Shown piece after piece: positions 40,441-46,279 of a DNA stretch of 46,279 nt. The stretch is from JAWXBM01 sp034440115. Lineage in GTDB: Bacteria > Pseudomonadota > Gammaproteobacteria > Xanthomonadales > SZUA-36. The position numbers and the translations under genes were made by a program. Below the pieces are notes generated by a model. That model saw nothing but the letters and a program-made list of their open reading frames with translations, had not been told where the DNA came from and did no database searches. Position 1 is the first letter of the stretch. Every line of letters starts with the position of its first letter. The stretch lies in contig JAWXBM010000167.1 in the NCBI GenBank assembly GCA_034440115.1, positions 1 to 46,279 on the forward strand. The letters run 5' to 3'.

Positions 40441-41751
40441 TCAGTCGAGAAATCGCTGTTCTAGCGGGTAATGCGTTAAAACTTCATGACCTGTTTCGGT
40501 AATCAGTACCTGCTCTTCCAGTTTGATCCCTTCTTCGCCATCTGTCTCACCGACGTAGGCCTCAACACAAAGCACCATGCCCGCTTTCAATACGCCTTCA
40601 AAAGAGTTGGATTCCCAGTATTCCGGATAGACAATTGACGGATGCTCGTCGCACAGTCCAACACCGTGGTATTTGACGGAATACTGCAGTTCACTGTACT
40701 TGGGACCGAGTTGGTGACCTCCGAAAGTGAGATCTCTGGCAGAAAGACCAGGTTTGAGTATCTCCGTGTTTTCCAGAATGTGTTGGTTCGCGATTTGATA
40801 TAGCTTTTTCAGTTTCGAGGTTGGTTTTCTGTCGCCAGCCAGCCAGGTTCTTGACATGTCGACACAGTAACCATAAACGCCAATCAGGTCTGTATCGAAA
40901 GCGACAACATCGCCATCTTGAATGATTCTAGGACCGCACTCGGCCATCCAGGGGTTGGTCCGTTGGCCTGATGACAAGAGGCGTGTTTCGATCCAGTCTC
41001 CACCCCTTTTGATGTTTCCAAAATGCAAATAAGCCCAAAGCTCGTTTTCGCTGATGCCTGGTTTAAGGGCATTCGCCATCTCTTGAATCGCAGCCTCGCA
41101 GGATGCGACTGCACATCGCATGGCTTTAATTTCATTTTCATTCTTGATTTCGCGCGCGGTTTCCATCAAAGCCATCCCGTCCATTATCTCGATTTTCAAT
41201 CGATCAAATGCACGGACTCCGTGAATCTCCATCTTGTCAACCGCCAAGCGGCGATTACCCGCACCGTACTGACAGATCAGATCATCAATTTCCGCGGCAA
41301 ATCCGGCGGCAGCCTCCTCACATCTGCCTCCCTGTGCGAAATAGAAGAAGCTCCTCATATTGCGTACTTCACTTATCAACGGTAAGTGCCGGCTCAAATG
41401 TTGGCAGTTGTGAAAATCAAACATAACCACAGGGCCTTCGGTCGCAATAAAGCAGGCTCTCGCCTGATTGTGCGTGATCCAGAGTTGCATGTTTGTGCTA
41501 TCGGTTGCGTAGCGGTGATTGAGCGGGTCAAACAACAAGATTCCCGCATAGTCACTTTTACGCAATTGTTCCTTCACCCGTTCCAGGCGGTACTCACGCA
41601 AGGTCGGTAAATCTGGAACCTGTAAACCTAAGCATGCCCACTCATCAAACGCCATTTCGCTCGGACCGATTTCAATCCGGTCATTTACTTCCGGGGTTCC
41701 ATCGGGTCGAATGTGAAAGCTGCGCTGTAAATTGCTGACTGGCCGCTTCAT
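40441..41751 (-). CDS. dddP: M24-family metallohydrolase of DMSP lyase (DddP) type
   Basis: A 436-residue pita-bread-fold protein of the M24 (creatinase/aminopeptidase P) superfamily. It resembles DddP, the iron-dependent lyase that cleaves dimethylsulfoniopropionate to DMS and acrylate. Shared segments include 'RPDGTPEVNDRIEIGP', 'DYAGILLFDPLNHRYATDSTNMQLW', 'NIKRGGDWIETRLLSSGQRTNPW' and 'HGVGLCDE'. Metal ligands D286, D288, D298, H362, E397 and E412, and the general-base D368, all align with those recalled for Ruegeria DddP (295, 297, 307, 371, 406, 421, 377) at a constant offset of nine. A related M24 activity on another substrate is possible, since the neighbours are hydrolases rather than acrylate-handling genes. 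It converges on metF and is divergent from the CocE gene. Confidence 0.75.
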   Translation of the reverse strand: MKRPVSNLQRSFHIRPDGTPEVNDRIEIGPSEMAFDEWACLGLQVPDLPTLREYRLERVKEQLRKSDYAGILLFDPLNHRYATDSTNMQLWITHNQARACFIATEGPVVMFDFHNCQHLSRHLPLISEVRNMRSFFYFAQGGRCEEAAAGFAAEIDDLICQYGAGNRRLAVDKMEIHGVRAFDRLKIEIMDGMALMETAREIKNENEIKAMRCAVASCEAAIQEMANALKPGISENELWAYLHFGNIKRGGDWIETRLLSSGQRTNPWMAECGPRIIQDGDVVAFDTDLIGVYGYCVDMSRTWLAGDRKPTSKLKKLYQIANQHILENTEILKPGLSARDLTFGGHQLGPKYSELQYSVKYHGVGLCDEHPSIVYPEYWESNSFEGVLKAGMVLCVEAYVGETDGEEGIKLEEQVLITETGHEVLTHYPLEQRFLD

Positions 41752-41846
41752 CGTTGTATTTCATCCATGCATGAGTGGGCATTTCGTAATTCATTTTGCC
41801 AATGATTGGTTCGCGCACGCGGCTACATCATGGTAATTAAATTTGG

Positions 41847-41863
41847 ACATTTAACGTTATATA
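41847..41863. promoter_or_regulatory. 17-bp sequence repeated exactly at 44723-44739 (copy 1)
   Basis: acatttaacgttatata, containing the 8-bp palindrome taacgtta, lies over the predicted transcription start of the dddP-type gene. The same 17 bases recur in the gap before the Tat-exported gene. An exact 17-mer in two intergenic regions of one cluster suggests a shared operator. Confidence 0.5.
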
Positions 41864-41867
41864 GAAT

Positions 41868-41895
41868 ATTTTACTCCAAATCGTTTATCCGTCAA
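41868..41895 (-). promoter_or_regulatory. Sigma-70-like promoter of the dddP-type gene
   Basis: On the minus strand TTGACG (41895-41890) and TAAAAT (41873-41868) are 16 nt apart, each 5 of 6 to consensus. The predicted start, near 41861, falls inside the 17-bp repeat at 41847-41863. The leader would be about 110 nt. Confidence 0.5.
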
Positions 41896-41912
41896 TTCCA
41901 AATAGTTGGAAT
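41895..41912. promoter_or_regulatory. Inverted repeat, likely operator
   Basis: attccaa-atag-ttggaat is a perfect 7-bp inverted repeat with a 4-nt spacer. It abuts the -35 of the dddP-type promoter and lies about 60 nt upstream of the predicted sigma-54 start for the divergent hydrolase gene. It is well placed to be a dimeric regulator site serving both directions. No regulator gene is in the window. Confidence 0.5.
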
Positions 41913-41939
41913 GATGGACATTTAGTGAATCTGTCTGGA

Positions 41940-41955
41940 TGGCACAATAAGTGCA
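41940..41955 (+). promoter_or_regulatory. Sigma-54-like promoter of the CocE/NonD hydrolase gene
   Basis: TGGCACAATAAGTGCA matches the RpoN consensus TGGCACrnnnnTTGCw with one mismatch (GTGC for TTGC) and has the essential GG and GC exactly 10 nt apart. The predicted start near 41966 leaves about 42 nt before the ATG at 42009, which has GGAGTGA upstream. The inverted repeat and the 17-bp repeat lie about 60 and 110 nt upstream, where enhancer-binding proteins usually act. Confidence 0.55.
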
Positions 41956-42008
41956 AATCATTGAAGGTAGTTTTGCGATAGGTTTCCCAGTTAGTCTGGA
42001 GTGAAGTC

Positions 42009-44039
42009 ATGAACGCAAATAAGCAATTTCCTTGCAAAATAGTCGAACGAGAGAGTGATTTGTGGATTCCGCTAAGCGATGGCATTCGGCTGGCGGCAAA
42101 GCTATGGTTGCCAGCAGATGCATCAGATAGCCCAGTGCCCGCTTTACTCGAGTTCCTGCCATACCGTAAGCGCGATTTGACGCGCTTACGTGACGAGCCC
42201 ATTCATAAATATTTTGCCGAGCACGGCTACGCAAGCATTCGAGTAGATATGCGTGGTTCCGGCGATTCATTTGGTGTGATGCGGGATGAGTATGAATTGC
42301 AGGAGCAGGAAGATGGACTAGAGGTCATTGCGTGGCTTGCTGCTCAGGAATGGTGCAGCGGCAGTGTTGGCATGTTTGGCGTTTCCTGGGGCGGGTTCAA
42401 CGCGCTGCAGATCGCCGCGCGGCGCCCTCCAGCCTTGGGAGCGATCATTGCCTCATGCTTTACCGATGACCGATACGCAGACGACCTGCACTACATGGGC
42501 GGATGCCTGCTGGTTGATCAGCTTGATTGGGGCACGCTTTTCCTGTCGATATTACCGATGCCAGGTGATCCTGAAATCATGGGTAACGGCTGGGAAGACA
42601 ACTGGAAAGAGCGGCTCGAGGTACTCGTTCCACCGGCCGAACTTTGGATGGAGCATCAGACCCGGGATGCCTATTGGAAACATGGATCACTCAGCGAGAA
42701 CTATGACGATATACAGTGCCCGGTGTTTGCGGTAAGCGGTTGGATCGACGGCTATTCAAACGCCGTGCCGCGCTCTTTGGAGCATTTAAAAGTGCCGCGA
42801 ATGGGCATTATTGGCGCTCATGCCCACCAATTCGGATTTGAAGACCGGCCACCGGGACCAGCCTGGGGATTTTTGGATGTGGCGATCCGTTGGTGGGATC
42901 GCTGGTTGAAGGAACAGGACAACGGTATTACGGAAGAACCGATGCTTCGTGCGTACATGGGCGAAAATATTCCAGCCAAATCATTTTACGAAACGTGCCC
43001 GGGCCGTTGGATTGCTGAATCTGTCTGGCCTTCTCCGAGAATCAGCAACCGAACTTTGTATTTGAATGAGGATGGCCTTGAGGATGCTGCTCTCCAAAGC
43101 AGGCCATTAGTGCATATACCTGTGCAAACTATTGGCATGAACGCGGGGAAATGGTGTCCTTTTGGCACAGGCGCTGGGGGAGCAGATTGCCCGGGCGATC
43201 AGCGCTACGACGATGCGCTTTCGCTAGTTTTTGATACCCCGCTGTTGGAACAACCTTTGGAGGTTGTTGGCGCCCCGGTTGTCACGCTTGATGTGAGTGT
43301 GGATCGGCCCAGCGCCTTTGTTTCCGTTCGCTTGAACGACGTAAAACCCGATGGCACGTCCACTCGTGTGAGTTTTGGATTCTTGAATCTGGCGCATAGA
43401 GACAGTCATGAGTTCCCGCAAGCGGTGGTTCCTAACAAACGGTACAGGGTACGGGTCCAACTTAATGATCTAGCGTATTCTTTTAAGGTCGGTCATCGCA
43501 TAAGAATCAGCATTTCAACGGCTTACTTTCCAATGGTGTGGCCATCGCCGGAGCCTGTTACGCTCAAACTATACCCGGGCTTGAGCCAACTTGAATTACC
43601 TGTGCGGCCAGCCGGAGATGAAGAACCGGTCATGCATGAATTCCCAAAACCGACGGCGGCCGCATCGCCGCAGATTGAACGGCTGGAAGCGGCGCCCCGA
43701 GAAAATTTGATCACCTTGAAACCCAATACATCCTGTATGGAAGTCTATGCTAAACGGGGGGGTGGGTATTGGCGCTATGCCGATAGCGGCATTGAAACTG
43801 GTCGAAACATGAGTGAAAGGTTAGTGATCAACCAGGACGATCCCTTGTCTGCTCAAGCAACTTATGTTTTTGAAGCGCGAACAGGTCGCAAAGGCTGGAT
43901 CGTCGACATCAAAGCGCAATCCAGGCTTTCCGCCGACAAAGAGGAATTCCTGCTTGAATCCACGCTCACTATTGAAGAAAACGGAAAGCAGGTATTTCAT
44001 CGAATTTGGGAGCGCAAGTTTCCCAGGGGCCATCTCTAA
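42009..44039 (+). CDS. CocE/NonD family alpha/beta hydrolase (S15 X-Pro dipeptidyl-peptidase-like)
   Basis: A 676-residue serine hydrolase. The alpha/beta domain holds Ser126 in the nucleophile elbow (GMFGVSWGGF), Asp247 (SGWIDGYSN) and His at 271/273 (IGAHAHQFG) as the triad. 'RVDMRGSGDSFG' forms the oxyanion-side loop. The C-terminal jelly-roll (about 330-560) includes 'SAFVSVRLNDVKPDGTSTRVSFG' and 'YSFKVGHRIRISISTAYFPMVWPSPEPVTL'. About 115 further residues follow that are unusual for the family. Relatives include cocaine esterase, glutaryl acylases and Xaa-Pro peptidases. No signal peptide, so cytoplasmic. It is divergent from the dddP-type gene, with ridA 144 nt downstream. An ester, amide or peptide substrate is likely. 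Confidence 0.88.
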   Translation: MNANKQFPCKIVERESDLWIPLSDGIRLAAKLWLPADASDSPVPALLEFLPYRKRDLTRLRDEPIHKYFAEHGYASIRVDMRGSGDSFGVMRDEYELQEQEDGLEVIAWLAAQEWCSGSVGMFGVSWGGFNALQIAARRPPALGAIIASCFTDDRYADDLHYMGGCLLVDQLDWGTLFLSILPMPGDPEIMGNGWEDNWKERLEVLVPPAELWMEHQTRDAYWKHGSLSENYDDIQCPVFAVSGWIDGYSNAVPRSLEHLKVPRMGIIGAHAHQFGFEDRPPGPAWGFLDVAIRWWDRWLKEQDNGITEEPMLRAYMGENIPAKSFYETCPGRWIAESVWPSPRISNRTLYLNEDGLEDAALQSRPLVHIPVQTIGMNAGKWCPFGTGAGGADCPGDQRYDDALSLVFDTPLLEQPLEVVGAPVVTLDVSVDRPSAFVSVRLNDVKPDGTSTRVSFGFLNLAHRDSHEFPQAVVPNKRYRVRVQLNDLAYSFKVGHRIRISISTAYFPMVWPSPEPVTLKLYPGLSQLELPVRPAGDEEPVMHEFPKPTAAASPQIERLEAAPRENLITLKPNTSCMEVYAKRGGGYWRYADSGIETGRNMSERLVINQDDPLSAQATYVFEARTGRKGWIVDIKAQSRLSADKEEFLLESTLTIEENGKQVFHRIWERKFPRGHL

Positions 44040-44183
44040 CAGAAGTTGAACCAGACTACGTTATAGGCAGATAGTTGTGTGTGTAATCGTCGCCTTTCGG
44101 TGCGCGTTTGCGGCGGAAAGCGCAATGCTAATTTGCCTGATTGATTGAACCATTGAAACCCGATTAAAAGAAGGAGTTCTTGA

Positions 44184-44561
44184 ATGAGAAAAGCGATTCA
44201 AATGCCGGACCAGGCCACTTCGAGTCCGTATTACTCACCGGCCGTTCGGGCGGGTGATTTCGTCTTCGTGTCGGGACAAGGACCATGGGACAGGAAATCC
44301 GGAATGTTTGTTGAAGGACCCCTGGAGCAGCAGACCGAGATTACACTGGAAAACGTCAAGGCCGTTCTGGAAGCTGCGAACGCGAGTATGGATGATGTAG
44401 TGCAAGTTCATGTCCATCTGCGTGATATCAATGATTTTGACCGATTCAATTTAGTTTACACCCGCTATTTCAGTGATCCGAAACCCGCAAGAATCACGGT
44501 TGGAAGCGATACCGGGAATATCCTGGTTGAAATAGATGTGATTGCATATACAGGTCCATGA
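44184..44561 (+). CDS. RidA family protein (enamine/imine deaminase)
   Basis: A 125-residue Rid-superfamily protein. RidA hydrolyses reactive enamines and imines made by PLP enzymes and amino-acid oxidases, and subfamilies serve as dedicated catabolic deaminases. Visible features are 'ATSSPYYSPAVRAGDFVFVSGQGPWD', 'TEITLENVKAVLEAANASMDDVVQVHVHLRD' and 'KPARITVGS', with Arg103 at the carboxylate-binding position. The closing 'VEIDVIAY' has Asp where many Rid proteins have Glu, and 'MRKAIQMPDQATSS' replaces the usual 'TPxAPxAIGPY' start, so this is probably not the housekeeping RidA. AAGGAG precedes the ATG. Its place after the CocE gene suggests a role in the same pathway. Confidence 0.9.
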   Translation: MRKAIQMPDQATSSPYYSPAVRAGDFVFVSGQGPWDRKSGMFVEGPLEQQTEITLENVKAVLEAANASMDDVVQVHVHLRDINDFDRFNLVYTRYFSDPKPARITVGSDTGNILVEIDVIAYTGP

Positions 44562-44904
44562 CAATAGGCTCTGGCGTGACTTTGTGGTTCATGGAAACAA
44601 CTCTGCCGACGATGTGTCTCTTAGCCAGATCAACAACCCGGGCCTCATCGTCATATGGATACTGAGACGAAATCGTCACGTCGGATATCCTTGTCAATTG
44701 CATAGCAATGTTAATCGATGATACATTTAACGTTATATACGACCAAGCTGTCGAAGGTTGGATATCTGCCGAAATTCGGTGACTTTCCGATACGAAGTTT
44801 CTTTGGTGTTCATCACCAGGAAAAGTAAAGCGCTTCGAAACATTTTATTGCGCTGCTAGCGTATCGACAGTTGTCATGGCCCAAAGCTGAATGGTAGAAA
44901 ATCG
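44562..44904. promoter_or_regulatory. Intergenic region before the Tat-exported gene
   Basis: 343 bp of low-GC sequence between ridA and the next gene. It contains the second copy of the 17-bp repeat (44723-44739). A minus-strand open frame (44494-44703) reads into ridA and has no recognisable product. No sigma-54 site or strong sigma-70 pair for the downstream gene was found, and no hairpin terminator after ridA stands out. Confidence 0.4.
44723..44739. promoter_or_regulatory. 17-bp sequence repeated exactly at 41847-41863 (copy 2)
   Basis: A second exact copy of acatttaacgttatata, in the same orientation, 166 nt upstream of the Tat-exported gene. Flanking bases differ between copies, so the shared part is limited to these 17 nt, as expected of a binding site rather than of a recent duplication. 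Confidence 0.5.
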
Positions 44905-45972
44905 ATGACGGAAGATGCAGGCAGAAAGGATCGATCGGCCATCTCGAGAAGGAAATTTCTTGAAATGACCACTGCGGGTACTGCGGCAGGTGCCAGCCTC
45001 CTGGTTAATGCCAGTGAGCGCACCCCGGCTGTCGCAACGGGTTCAGGTGCCAATCTGATTTGGGGCTATTTGATACATCTGGGATTCAATTTTTGGTTCG
45101 ATCGTGACGTACCCCAGTGGCGCGACTGGAGCGCAAAAGACTATATAAGATGTGACCTGCCACTTTGGCATGAGCTGGTCGATCGTATGGAAATCGCTGG
45201 TATTAATATGGCGGTGATAGATTTAGGTGAAGGCATTCAGTACAAGTCACACCCCGAGCTGGCGGTTAAAGGTTCATGGAGCCGTTCGCAATTACGCGAT
45301 GAGTTGCAGCGCATGCGCGAAAAAGGCATCGAACCCATTCCAAAACTCAACTTCTCAGCGATGCACGATACCTGGCTTGGCGTATATCACCGTTGTGTAT
45401 CCAGCAAAATATACTACGAAGTTTGCAGCGACTTGATTGCCGAGGTCATTGAACTATTTGATACACCACGCCTATTGCACCTGGGATTGGACGAAGAAGC
45501 CGAGGCCAATCAGCGCAACCATAATCACGCCACGATAAGGCAGTTCGAGCTCAAATGGAATGATCTGGCGTTTCTCGCTCACGAGGTCGAAAAAGGCGGA
45601 GTTCGGCCTTGGGTATGGGCAGACTATGCAAACGAACATCCGCAAGAATATTTTGCGAATGTGGCAAAATCTATATTGCAAAGTAGTTGGTACTACAAAA
45701 GCACCTTTGCAACGGATGAAAAAACATTGCAGGCTATCAATCAGCTTGATGTTCACGGATATGATCAGTTGATAACCTGCAGCAACTATTCCACCCCGGA
45801 CAATTTCGAGAAATCCGTTTCTTTTTATCCGGCGAGGTTGTCGCCAAGTCAGTTGCTGGGATTCATCCAAACCACATGGTTTCCAACGCTTACGAATGTG
45901 CGCTGGCGACACTATTCTGCCATTGATCAGGTCGCCCGCGGCCGACAAATCTGGTTAGATGGGCGCGTTTAA
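44905..45972 (+). CDS. Tat-exported GH20-like (beta-hexosaminidase-type barrel) protein
   Basis: A 355-residue protein with a twin-arginine signal (S-R15-R16-K-F-L-E, then TTAGTAAGASLLVNASE), so it is exported folded. The mature part looks like a TIM-barrel glycosidase: 'HELVDRMEIAGINMAVIDLGEG', 'EKGIEPIPKLNFSAMHDTWLG', 'RLLHLGLDEEAEA' with D196-E197 and 'VRPWVWADYANEHP'. H-x-G-x-D-E followed by a later W-x-D resembles GH20 enzymes, in which the Asp-Glu pair does substrate-assisted catalysis. The chain is short for GH20 and lacks its N-terminal domain, so activity on amino sugars is only a suggestion. The ribosome site is weak. A convergent partial hydrolase gene lies downstream. Confidence 0.65.
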   Translation: MTEDAGRKDRSAISRRKFLEMTTAGTAAGASLLVNASERTPAVATGSGANLIWGYLIHLGFNFWFDRDVPQWRDWSAKDYIRCDLPLWHELVDRMEIAGINMAVIDLGEGIQYKSHPELAVKGSWSRSQLRDELQRMREKGIEPIPKLNFSAMHDTWLGVYHRCVSSKIYYEVCSDLIAEVIELFDTPRLLHLGLDEEAEANQRNHNHATIRQFELKWNDLAFLAHEVEKGGVRPWVWADYANEHPQEYFANVAKSILQSSWYYKSTFATDEKTLQAINQLDVHGYDQLITCSNYSTPDNFEKSVSFYPARLSPSQLLGFIQTTWFPTLTNVRWRHYSAIDQVARGRQIWLDGRV

Positions 45973-46068
45973 AATCATTCTAAGATCAGCCGGTGAGGGT
46001 GGAGAAGCGGTTATTTTGTTTCGCCGTAGGCTTTTGTCAGCGTCTAAAGAGACCAGGAATGGGTTGGT

Positions 46069-46279
46069 TCAATTCCTTACTGGAGCTATCAAGCGTGAAG
46101 CATATGCGCGGGTATGAATTAGCGAATTCTTCGCCACGATCATCTTCTCAGGCAGCTCTTGTGCAAGTGGCTCACCCGTATTTGGATTCACTTCGTAGTA
46201 TGGTGCTCCCGTGCTCGCAATCGTGACTCGGATCCGATGTCCCCGATTGAATATTTGACTCATCGAACCGACGTCAAAA
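46069..46279 (-). CDS. C-terminal end of a second CocE/NonD-like hydrolase (cut by window edge)
   Basis: The minus-strand frame is open through the right edge, and about 69 residues are visible. 'MSQIFNRGHRIRVTIASTGAPYYEVNPNTGEP' is the conserved F-x-x-G-H-R-I-R-V strand and N-P-N-T-G motif of the C-terminal jelly-roll of X-Pro dipeptidyl-peptidase/CocE proteins. The final residues (NSLIHTRAYASRLIAPVRN) match the usual closing strand. The start and catalytic domain lie beyond the window. It is convergent with the Tat-exported gene. A second member of this family in the same cluster supports a shared degradative theme. Confidence 0.78.
   Translation of the reverse strand, partial: FDVGSMSQIFNRGHRIRVTIASTGAPYYEVNPNTGEPLAQELPEKMIVAKNSLIHTRAYASRLIAPVRN

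Noticed and set aside
44494..44703. 69-codon minus-strand frame between ridA and the Tat gene
   Set aside because: It ends inside ridA and has no ribosome site or recognised family. It could be a decayed gene, but there is no positive evidence.
1..46279. tRNA, rRNA, CRISPR array, intact transposase, phage or toxin-antitoxin genes
   Set aside because: None seen on reading the sequence: no regularly spaced repeats, no cloverleaf-like sequence with a CCA end, and no transposase or integrase motifs.

Overview
The window looks like a chromosomal segment of a gammaproteobacterium close to the Pseudomonadales/Cellvibrionales. The grounds are a Pil-Chp twitching chemosensory cluster beside gshB-tonB and yqgE-yqgF(ruvX)-pyrB (the neighbourhood known from Pseudomonas), plus erpA, hemJ and a DUF6776 gene near one another, ampE, nudC, nhaB, and metK-ahcY-metF with an SAH riboswitch. 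The species is not identifiable from the sequence. A DddP-type M24 protein and two NhaB Na+/H+ antiporters would suit a marine or saline habitat, but that is inference.

Layout. 1-891: the motor-domain part of a type I restriction HsdR, open at the left edge and cut off by unrelated DNA near 829. 1031-8984: tspO, then minus-strand genes for a VOC protein, an exported amidohydrolase, a DUF819 membrane protein, a BtuF-like binding protein, AmpE, NudC, ErpA and a DUF6776 protein. 9090-9217: a candidate minus-strand small RNA with its own promoter and terminator. 9255-11945: hemJ converging on an overlapping hisN-nudE-cysQ operon. 12130-13000: rsmE and a 145-bp imperfect palindrome whose two ends supply the stop codons of rsmE and of the convergent chpC. 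12998-22313: pilG-pilI-pilJ-chpA-chpC, without pilH or pilK. 22634-28536: gshB-tonB, a VOC protein, a LOG protein, pyrB, ruvX, yqgE and trmB. 28677-36545: an SLC13 permease, a Rieske protein, small membrane and CBS proteins, a META-domain lipoprotein and two tandem nhaB genes.

36719-40411 is a methyl-cycle unit. metK makes SAM, ahcY clears SAH under an SAH riboswitch, and metF supplies methyl-THF to remake methionine.

40441-46279 looks like accessory DNA with AT-rich intergenic spaces. It holds a DddP-like M24 metallohydrolase (DMSP lyase type), a divergent CocE/NonD alpha/beta hydrolase with a sigma-54-like promoter, a RidA deaminase, a Tat-exported GH20-like protein, and the C-terminal end of a second CocE/NonD-like hydrolase. 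A 17-bp sequence occurs exactly twice, in the two intergenic regions that frame the CocE-RidA pair, and a 7-bp-arm inverted repeat abuts the dddP-like promoter. This cluster is the most promising candidate for an undescribed catabolic unit. No tRNA, rRNA, CRISPR array or intact transposase was seen.
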